Source of the DNA: Pseudanabaena sp. lw0831
Lineage (GTDB): Bacteria > Cyanobacteriota > Cyanobacteriia > Pseudanabaenales > Pseudanabaenaceae
Assembly: GCF_016584665.1 (NCBI RefSeq)
Contig: NZ_BBJB01000057.1
Coordinates: 62,001 to 126,000 of the forward strand
Length of the DNA stretch: 64,000 bases
Reading direction: 5' to 3'
Shown here: positions 57,595 to 64,000 of the stretch, one piece after another
Layout of the letters: each line of letters starts with the position of its first letter
Numbering within the stretch: position 1 is the first letter of the stretch
Made by a program: the position numbers and the translations under genes
The notes under the pieces: model-generated
The model's database searches: none
The model's input: only the letters and a program-made list of their open reading frames with translations
Told to the model about the DNA's origin: nothing

Positions 57595-58527
57595 ATGCAT
57601 CAGATTGATATCAAAGAAATCGACTTAAATCTGTTAAATATTTTAAAAGTTCTCCTTGATGAAGTTAGCGTTACTAAAGCCAGTGAAAAACTGAGCTTAA
57701 GTCAATCCGCAACTAGTCATGCTTTACAACGATTGCGAAAAATGTTTAACGATCCATTGCTAGAGCGATCGGCATCGGGTATGCGTCCCACCCCTAGAGC
57801 GATCGCCATACGAGCATCCCTTAGAAATATCCTTCTGAATATCGAACAGCTAGTGGCAGAACCGATTTTTGTCCCAGCCTTAGCCGAAGTCACAATTCAC
57901 ATCGCCTCGTCAGACTATGGAACCACCGTCATTCTTCCCTCAGTTATAAAACAGCTTTCTCTCTCTAGTCCTTCTATTAATGTAGAGATTGATGGATCGC
58001 ATACCGACATTTTTGGAAAGCTCAAAGATGGAAAAATCGATCTCGGCTTAGGGGTATTTGATCTGGATGGAACCAAGGGATTTAAGACTCAAAATTTATT
58101 TACAGAACGTTTTGTATCCATCGTCAGAGATGATCATCCTATTCTTGAAGATATTACGCTTGAGTCCTATATTACTTCGCCACATACTTTAATCACCACT
58201 ACAGGTTCACCATTGCCCGAAACCAATAAATTATTTAAAAGTCATGTCGATAGCAAGTTAGAAGAATTAGGAGTCAAACGGCGATTGATGCTAAAATTAC
58301 CGCATTTTCTATCTGCGGCTCTCATTATTGGTCAAACTGATCTTATTTTGACTTTACCGCGCCGTATTGCTTCACTTCTAGCGAGTTTTGCTAATGTAAC
58401 CATGTTTGACCCACCGATTGATTTAGGTGAATATAACTATATGCAAGTTTGGTCTGAACATAGCAATAACAGTCCATTTCATATATGGCTACGCAATCTT
58501 GTCTATTCCCAATCTCAAAATATTTAA
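57595..58527 (+). CDS. LysR family transcriptional regulator
   Basis: 310 residues. N-terminal winged HTH: LNLLNILKVLLDEVSVTKAS, EKLSLSQSATSHALQRLRKM, FNDPLLERSASGMRPTPRAI. The periplasmic-binding-like effector domain follows (about 90-300; VTIHIASSDYGTTVILPSVI). The HTH and the SHALQRLR signature place it near the NodD/SyrM-like branch. It is divergent from the chemosensory operon and could control it or a gene elsewhere; no effector can be named. Confidence 0.85.
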   Translation: MHQIDIKEIDLNLLNILKVLLDEVSVTKASEKLSLSQSATSHALQRLRKMFNDPLLERSASGMRPTPRAIAIRASLRNILLNIEQLVAEPIFVPALAEVTIHIASSDYGTTVILPSVIKQLSLSSPSINVEIDGSHTDIFGKLKDGKIDLGLGVFDLDGTKGFKTQNLFTERFVSIVRDDHPILEDITLESYITSPHTLITTTGSPLPETNKLFKSHVDSKLEELGVKRRLMLKLPHFLSAALIIGQTDLILTLPRRIASLLASFANVTMFDPPIDLGEYNYMQVWSEHSNNSPFHIWLRNLVYSQSQNI

Positions 58528-58616
58528 GTAATGTTACATGGAACCGTCCTCTCTTTCATCAAGTGCGAGAGTGACGGCTCCACGAACCATCAGTAATTTA
58601 GTTACGCAAAATCACC

Positions 58617-59321
58617 TTAGTTGTCACGATCGCTGTCTATGGATGCAACGCCAGAGATAGGACGATATGTGTAGTTGGCGATTGATGGCGCAGTATTGGG
58701 TATATGACTGGGCGAATGAGGTCGCGATATTTTCATAATATCTTCTTTGATCGCTTCAAGATCGACATAGCGATCGGCAACATTAATCAAATGATCGCTG
58801 GTCATTGATCGCAAACTGACAACTTCAACGCGAACACCTCGATAACTTGCCGCGTCAACTGCGTAGGCAAGATCGCCATCGCCGCTTACCAGTACAGCCG
58901 TGTCGTAGGAGCCAATTAGTGCCATCATATCGACAGCTATTTCGACATCGAGATTAGCTTTTTTAGAGCCATCGGGTAGCTGTACAAGTTCTTTAGAAAT
59001 GACTCGATAGCCATTGCGCCGCATCCACAACAGAAAGCCCTGTTGCTTTTCATTGGTGCGATCGACACCTGTATAGAAAAAGGCTCTAAGTAACCGTGAG
59101 CCATCGGTAAGGCATAGAAGCAACTTGGTATAGTCGATTTCAATACCAAGTTGTAGTGCGGCGTAAAAGAGATTAGAGCCATCAATAAAGATGGCAACGC
59201 GCCCTCGATTTTCTAAAATCTGGTCTGCTTTAAAGCCAGAATCTTGCTCAAAAGGTAACATGTTTTTGCCTATAGAACGTTTATTATCTAGTGATGTGGG
59301 ATGAAGCTTTGGTATTAGCAT
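58617..59321 (-). CDS. NYN (PIN-like) domain protein, LabA/DUF88 type
   Basis: 234 residues. The NYN core runs from RVAIFIDGSNLFYAALQLGI (first Asp) through LLRAFFYTGVDRTNEKQQGF, KANLDVEIAVDMMALIGSYD and TAVLVSGDGDLAYAVDAASY to VEVVSLRSMTSDHLINVADR. Acidic residues at the expected sites suggest a Mg-dependent RNase. In cyanobacteria this family includes LabA, which acts in the clock output pathway; orthology is not shown here. An in-frame ATG at residue 21 is another possible start. Confidence 0.8.
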   Translation of the reverse strand: MLIPKLHPTSLDNKRSIGKNMLPFEQDSGFKADQILENRGRVAIFIDGSNLFYAALQLGIEIDYTKLLLCLTDGSRLLRAFFYTGVDRTNEKQQGFLLWMRRNGYRVISKELVQLPDGSKKANLDVEIAVDMMALIGSYDTAVLVSGDGDLAYAVDAASYRGVRVEVVSLRSMTSDHLINVADRYVDLEAIKEDIMKISRPHSPSHIPNTAPSIANYTYRPISGVASIDSDRDN

Positions 59322-59683
59322 TGATACTTAAACTCGTCCTAAGTGTTTACTTAACTCGTTTGTCTTACTTCTGATTAATAAACCTACGCATAGTTTTTCA
59401 AAAATATGAGCGGACGCTAAAAGTAATCTTCAATAAAAACACTTGGCTTTATTCCAAGACTATTTGAAATATAAATTTAAGATTAAATTTAAAGTGAATT
59501 TAAAATGAATTTAGAGCTATAATATGATTTTTAACGATAAAGCTACATTAATGAATAACTTATCTTTATAACTTACTACTAACTATACACTATAAGTAAA
59601 TATACTTAGAGGAGTAGATTGGGGCTTAGGAGTTGAAAAGCGCAAAATTCAAAATCTAAAAATCATCTCAACATGACTGCAAC
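59322..59683. other. 362-bp AT-rich intergenic region
   Basis: It lies between metG and the NYN gene, both on the minus strand. It contains loose repeats of GAATTTAAA-like blocks (about 59468-59512) but no stable hairpin, RNA gene or coding frame that I can support. It should contain the NYN gene promoter. Confidence 0.5.
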
Positions 59684-61267
59684 TTAGTTATGTTCAATGC
59701 GTTGAAATATTGGAGTTGGTGTTGATAGGGGCTGACCTGTTTTTAGTATTCCCCAATTTATATGACTCCAATCAGGAGGAGATGTTTCATCAAAAGGTAA
59801 GCCTAGCTGTTGATAGGCTGAAATGCTCATGTGTGGCGTGATTGGCGAGAGTAGATAAACAGCAATTCGTACTGATTCGAGCAGGGTATATAAAGTTTCG
59901 TTAACTTCTTTTTGTTTTCCTGCCTTAAACTGCTTCCAAGGCGTAGTTTCATCAATTAATTTGTTGCAATTCCAGATCAGTTCCAGAATTTTCTCGCAAG
60001 CCGCCCGAAAGTTGAGGTTTTGATAATCAATTGCTACGCGATCGCCTAAGGATGTAGCCTGTTCGATTACTGGGCGAATTAGGGCTGAGAATTCAGTGCG
60101 ATCGCTGGGATCATGAGCAGGTATAGTTTGCTGACAATATTTACTTGCCATACCAAGACTGCGATTGAGTAAATTACCAAGACTATTGGCGAGATCGGCA
60201 TTGACGATCGCCACAAATCTTTCTTCGTTAAAATCTCCATCCCGCCCAAATTCAATTTCCTTAAGAAAGTAGTAGCGAATTGGGTCTGCGCCATAGCGTT
60301 CAACTAGATCGTAAGGATCGATGGTATTACCGAGAGTTTTGCCCATTTTTAGACCATCTTTTGTCAGCAAACCATGACCAAATACTCGCTTTGGCAAGGC
60401 TAATCCCGCCGACATGAGCATGGCTGGCCAGTAAATTGCATGAAATCTAAGTATGTCCTTGCCAATAATATGTAGATTGAAGGGATACCACTTTTTGAGA
60501 GCATTTTCGAGGGTTGCCTCATCGTCAGGATCGAGTAGAGCTGTGACATAACCTAGCAGTGCATCGAACCAAACATAAATTGTATGGGTGGGATCGGTGG
60601 GAATCGGGAAGCCCCAATCGAGGTTGACACGGGATATCGAAAAATCTTGTAATCCTTGCTTCATAAAGCCAAGAACTTCATTGCGGCGACTTTCGGGTTG
60701 GATAAAGTTGGGGTTAGCTGCTTGAAATTGATCAAGCGCGTCTTGATATTTGGAGAGACGAAAGAAATAATTTGGTTCATCACGCCATTCGCAGACAACG
60801 TTAGTGTGGATCGGACAATGATGACTTTCGGGGAGTTCGCGCTCTTCTTTAAATTCTTCGCAAGCAACGCAATACCAGCCTTTTTGCTGATTTAAGTAAA
60901 TATCACCTGCATCATAAACCCGTTGAAAAAATTCATTCACGATCTCTTGATGTTTTGGGGCGGTGGTGCGCGTAAAGCGATCAAAGCGAATATTAAACTT
61001 TTCCCAGAGTGAATAAAATTCGGCAACGGTGCGATCGCAATGTTCTTGAGGCGATAGATTGTTTTTTTCGGCAGTGCGCTGAATTTTTTGTCCGTGTTCG
61101 TCTGTGCCTGTCACAAACATAACAGGATGTCCTTTGAGTCGATAGAACCTCGCAAAGGCATCGGCAGCGATCGTGGGGTAAGCGCTACCAATATGGGGAC
61201 GATCGTTGACGTAAAAAAGTGGTGTAGTTAATGAGATCGGTTCTAAAGCGTTTGGTTCGGGGGACAT
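59684..61267 (-). CDS. metG: Methionine--tRNA ligase
   Basis: 527 residues, class I. HIGH-type motif PHIGSAYPTIAADAFARFYR, FVTGTDEHGQKIQRTAEKNN, zinc-knuckle region YCVACEEF..HCPIHTNVVCEW, KMSKS variant LTKDGLKMGKTLGN, and the anticodon-binding helices (NRSLGMASKYCQQTIPA; ETTPWKQFKAGKQKEVNETL). No C-terminal tRNA-binding extension is present, as in many cyanobacteria. Confidence 0.96.
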   Translation of the reverse strand: MSPEPNALEPISLTTPLFYVNDRPHIGSAYPTIAADAFARFYRLKGHPVMFVTGTDEHGQKIQRTAEKNNLSPQEHCDRTVAEFYSLWEKFNIRFDRFTRTTAPKHQEIVNEFFQRVYDAGDIYLNQQKGWYCVACEEFKEERELPESHHCPIHTNVVCEWRDEPNYFFRLSKYQDALDQFQAANPNFIQPESRRNEVLGFMKQGLQDFSISRVNLDWGFPIPTDPTHTIYVWFDALLGYVTALLDPDDEATLENALKKWYPFNLHIIGKDILRFHAIYWPAMLMSAGLALPKRVFGHGLLTKDGLKMGKTLGNTIDPYDLVERYGADPIRYYFLKEIEFGRDGDFNEERFVAIVNADLANSLGNLLNRSLGMASKYCQQTIPAHDPSDRTEFSALIRPVIEQATSLGDRVAIDYQNLNFRAACEKILELIWNCNKLIDETTPWKQFKAGKQKEVNETLYTLLESVRIAVYLLSPITPHMSISAYQQLGLPFDETSPPDWSHINWGILKTGQPLSTPTPIFQRIEHN

Positions 61268-61324
61268 AGAAGACTCAATTCAGGACTAATACCATTTTGC
61301 AAAAAAATGGCGATAAATAACATT

Positions 61325-61417
61325 AAAACCAAAAATAATCAGAGGCGCTTCGCGCCATTGATTATTTTTGGGCTTTGAAATCGGCGGCGATTTGCGCCGC
61401 CGATTATTTTTGGTTTT
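61325..61417. repeat. Nested three-arm palindrome between metG and tadA
   Basis: AAAACCAAAAATAATC (61325-61340) is complementary both to 61360-61371 (GATTATTTTTGG) and to 61402-61417 (full 16 nt). Each arrangement encloses a GC-rich hairpin: GGCGC-ttc-GCGCC at 61345-61356, and ATCGGCGGCG/CGCCGCCGAT at 61380-61404. It is a fused pair of palindrome-family members with alternative folds. Confidence 0.75.
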
Positions 61418-61466
61418 TGATAAGAAAGAAAGTAAGGTGGGCATTGCCCACCCTGCGCTGTAAATA

Positions 61467-61931
61467 ATGAAAAACTTAGCAATACATCAAGCTTGGATGG
61501 ATCGGGCGATCGCACTCGCAAAAGAAGCAGGGGCGGCGGGGGAAATACCTGTGGGTGCGGTGATTGTTAATAGTGAGGGGGTGGCGATCGCAACAGGTGT
61601 AAATCGCAAAGAACGTGATCAAGACCCAACTGCCCATGCTGAAATTGTTGCCATCCGTGAGGCAGCGCGGGTATTGCATGATTGGCATCTGAACGGATGC
61701 ACATTATATGTGACGTTAGAGCCTTGCCCGATGTGTGCAGGGGCAATCTTACAGGCGAGGGTTAGTACTTTAGTCTATGGTGCTGATGATCCGAAGGCGG
61801 GGGCGATCCGCACGGTGGCAAATTTGCCTGATAGTCCTGTGTCGTTTCATAAGCTGGAGGCGATCGCAGGAATCCGCGAACGAGAATGTCAGGAATTATT
61901 GCAAGCTTGGTTTAAAAATCTCAGAAATTAA
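61467..61931 (+). CDS. tadA: tRNA-specific adenosine deaminase TadA
   Basis: 154 residues. Zinc site HAE in DPTAHAEIVAIREAARVL and PCxxC in YVTLEPCPMCAGAILQARVS, with YGADDPKAGA after it. It deaminates A34 to inosine in tRNA-Arg(ACG). Length is normal. The start at 61467 follows the metG-side palindromes. Confidence 0.93.
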   Translation: MKNLAIHQAWMDRAIALAKEAGAAGEIPVGAVIVNSEGVAIATGVNRKERDQDPTAHAEIVAIREAARVLHDWHLNGCTLYVTLEPCPMCAGAILQARVSTLVYGADDPKAGAIRTVANLPDSPVSFHKLEAIAGIRERECQELLQAWFKNLRN

Positions 61932-61994
61932 AAGGGGTTAGACCTTGGCGATTTAATGAAAAACTAGTTTTTTTGTGGCGCAAATGATCAACCC

Positions 61995-62456
61995 CTATTT
62001 GCTACATAAAGCGTTAAGGCGATCGACGATATCGCTCTCTTTCCCAGCCGCAATTTCTAAATCTTGCTTGGCTTTATTCATGGCATTGGGATCTTTCGCC
62101 TCCGTTGCTTTGACTTGCCCCTTTAGAGCTTGAGAAGCATCACCATAAACGCCCAATAATTGTGTTTGCAAATCTTTAAGCTTTGAGTCTTGGACTGCGA
62201 TCGCTTGTATTTCTGTGCGGATTTGATCAATATTTGTGGCTAATGGCACAAAGCCCGCAATATCCTTGGGAACCACCAAAGCTGTGGTTTTATTGGCAAT
62301 AGTAACAACTTTGTTACATTGGGAAATTTTACTTTCTCCACAACCATAAAGAACTAGTCCGATGGTCAGAGCCGCAGCCCCAAGGGCGGCACGACGGTTG
62401 AGACGGGTTGGCAAACGATCAGACAAGTGCTTAGGAAATTGCTTTTGAAGTTGCAT
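61995..62456 (-). CDS. Small lipoprotein, function unknown
   Basis: 153 residues. The N-terminus is RLNRRAALGAAALTIGLVLY-GC, a twin-arginine-like signal ending in a lipobox (LYGC). The mature part is helical and charged (VATNIDQIRTEIQAIAVQDS; TQLLGVYGDASQALKGQVKA; NAMNKAKQDLEIAAGKESDI), with Cys at both ends of the helical part (SQCNK, LCSK). It is of the type often annotated as a conserved cyanobacterial lipoprotein. No function assigned. Confidence 0.65.
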   Translation of the reverse strand: MQLQKQFPKHLSDRLPTRLNRRAALGAAALTIGLVLYGCGESKISQCNKVVTIANKTTALVVPKDIAGFVPLATNIDQIRTEIQAIAVQDSKLKDLQTQLLGVYGDASQALKGQVKATEAKDPNAMNKAKQDLEIAAGKESDIVDRLNALCSK

Positions 62457-62548
62457 TTGGTAATTGCCGATAGTCCAAGATGATTATTCTAGTGTCTAAA
62501 AATTCTAAAATGTTTTAGTTGATTAAGCTAATAATAGAGATGTGAACT

Positions 62549-64000
62549 ATGTCCGATAATCGCCGAAGTCGTGCAATTACCGAAGGCGTTCAGCGATCGC
62601 CTAACCGCGCAATGTTACGCGCTGTTGGTTTCCAAGACTCAGATTTTACTAAACCTATTGTCGGTGTGGCAAGCGCCCACAGCACAATTACCCCTTGCAA
62701 TATGGGGATTGCACCTTTGGCGATCCGCGCTGAAGCAGGAATTCGTGCTGCGAATGGGATGCCACAAGTTTTCGGCACAATCACGATCAGCGATGGGATC
62801 TCTATGGGAACCGAGGGGATGAAATATTCTCTCGTGTCCCGTGATGTGATTGCTGACTCGATTGAAACCGCCTGTACTGGTCAGAGTATGGATGGCGTTT
62901 TGGCGATCGGGGGATGTGACAAGAATATGCCTGGGGCGATGATCGCAATGGCAAGAATGAACATTCCTGCTTTGTTTGTCTATGGTGGCACGATCGAACC
63001 TGGGCATCTCGATGGCGAAGATTTGACCGTAGTTAGTTCCTTTGAAGCCGTCGGTCAGTATAGCGCAGGCAGAATTGATGAAGTCAGACTCAACTCAGTT
63101 GAGCGCAATGCTTGTCCTGGGGCTGGCTCCTGTGGTGGGATGTATACGGCAAATACTATGTCTTCAGCATTTGAAGCAATGGGCATGAGCTTGATGTATT
63201 CCTCCACCATGTCAGCCGTCGCTCCCGAAAAAGCGACAAATACTGAACTAGCTGGCACTGTGTTAGTAAATGCGATTCGGAATAATTTGCTGCCTCGCAA
63301 TATCATCACACGCAAATCGATTGAGAATGCGATTTCGGTGGTCATGGCAGTAGGCGGCTCGACCAATGCTGTCTTGCACTTTTTAGCGATCGCGTATTCC
63401 GCAGGTGTGGAATGGAATCTCGATGATTTCGAGCGTATCCGCGAGCGTGTTCCTGTTCTCTGTGACCTCAAGCCATCAGGAAAGTATGTAGCCACCAATC
63501 TCCATAAAGCAGGTGGTATTCCTCAAGTGATGAAGATGCTCTTAGTTCATGGCTTATTACATGGTGACTGCATCACGATTACTGGTCAAACCATTGAGGA
63601 ACTTCTCAAAGATATTCCTGCCGAACCTCGTGCCGATCAAGATGTGATCCGTCCTTGGGAGCGTCCGATGTACAAGCAAGGACATCTCTCGATCCTTAGA
63701 GGCAACCTTGCAGAAGAAGGTGCAGTCGCCAAAATCTCTGGTGTCAAAAATCCAATCATCACTGGGCCAGCCCGTGTTTTTGAATCGGAAGAAGATTGTC
63801 TTGGGGCAATTCTCGCGAACAAGATTAATGCTGGTGATGTATTAGTAATCCGCTACGAGGGGCCAAAGGGTGGACCTGGTATGCGTGAAATGCTTGCGCC
63901 CACCAGTGCAATTATCGGTGCGGGTTTAGGGGACTCAGTGGCTCTGATTACTGATGGCCGTTTTTCTGGCGGTACTTATGGAATGGTGGTTGGTCACGTT
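62549..64000 (+). CDS. ilvD: Dihydroxy-acid dehydratase, N-terminal part (runs off window)
   Basis: 484 codons from ATG 62549 ([20 protein letters not shown]) to the window end without a stop. Markers: [20 protein letters not shown], the first Fe-S cysteine in [49 protein letters not shown], and [20 protein letters not shown] near the edge. It makes 2-oxo acids in valine, leucine and isoleucine synthesis. About 80 further residues are expected beyond the window. Confidence 0.96.
   Translation, partial: MSDNRRSRAITEGVQRSPNRAMLRAVGFQDSDFTKPIVGVASAHSTITPCNMGIAPLAIRAEAGIRAANGMPQVFGTITISDGISMGTEGMKYSLVSRDVIADSIETACTGQSMDGVLAIGGCDKNMPGAMIAMARMNIPALFVYGGTIEPGHLDGEDLTVVSSFEAVGQYSAGRIDEVRLNSVERNACPGAGSCGGMYTANTMSSAFEAMGMSLMYSSTMSAVAPEKATNTELAGTVLVNAIRNNLLPRNIITRKSIENAISVVMAVGGSTNAVLHFLAIAYSAGVEWNLDDFERIRERVPVLCDLKPSGKYVATNLHKAGGIPQVMKMLLVHGLLHGDCITITGQTIEELLKDIPAEPRADQDVIRPWERPMYKQGHLSILRGNLAEEGAVAKISGVKNPIITGPARVFESEEDCLGAILANKINAGDVLVIRYEGPKGGPGMREMLAPTSAIIGAGLGDSVALITDGRFSGGTYGMVVGHV

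Overview
The window reads as a chromosomal segment of a filamentous-type cyanobacterium, most likely Pseudanabaena or a close relative (inference). The evidence is photosystem I PsaD, the phycobilisome core-membrane linker ApcE, two high-light-inducible proteins, the Calvin-cycle type GAPDH, the cyanobacterial rpmH-rnpA-PH-yidC order, and very many GCGATCGC (HIP1) octamers. Base composition is moderately AT-rich. I found no rRNA, tRNA, prophage or CRISPR array. Both ends are open: yidC is cut at the left edge and ilvD at the right.

Layout. 1-1.3 kb: rpmH-rnpA-PH-domain-yidC on the minus strand. 1.3-3.3 kb: a decayed stretch with remnant peptides, a frameshifted alpha/beta hydrolase and a non-autonomous element with 8-bp target duplications. 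3.4-12.9 kb: the main sigma factor, a DUF2854 protein, a threonylcarbamoyl-AMP synthase-like protein, two cell-wall/periplasmic proteins, RimI, a TauE-like permease and ClpC. 13-17.1 kb: minC-minD-minE, with an unusually long MinE, overlapping a Uma2 protein and a T4-type polynucleotide kinase-phosphatase. 17.3-30 kb: alaS, an ATP-grasp protein, duplicated Hlips, psaD, yqgF, a hydrolase, trpC, a proline-rich lipoprotein, a CHASE2 cyclase and gap2. 30.2-33 kb: apcE. 33.3-36.2 kb: an AT-rich accessory patch with a truncated Uma2 gene followed by a compact HEPN-like / small ORF / AAA ATPase / TOPRIM-like set, which is a candidate defence system. 36.6-40.7 kb: an EcsC-like protein, a Get3/ArsA ATPase, an Hpt protein and a secreted protein. 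40.8-45 kb: ribosomal operon rpsM-rpsK-rpoA-rplQ-truA-rplM-rpsI.

45.4-57.2 kb is the most distinctive region. A Wsp-like chemosensory operon (CheW, MCP, CheR-TPR, MCP, CheW with a Cys-rich N-terminus, CheA-REC, CheB) runs directly, with a 6-bp gap, into two tandem genes. These look like divergent prokaryotic pentameric ligand-gated ion channels (Cys-loop receptor fold). 57.2-64 kb: a broken fluoride channel gene, a LysR regulator, a LabA-like NYN protein, metG, tadA, a lipoprotein and ilvD.

Many gene ends carry long, near-perfect palindromes (about 17-29 bp arms). They share an outer AAAACC.. flank and/or a GGCGC-GAA-GCGCC tip but differ in the middle of the arm. They appear to double as terminators and form a dispersed repeat family that runs through the whole window.
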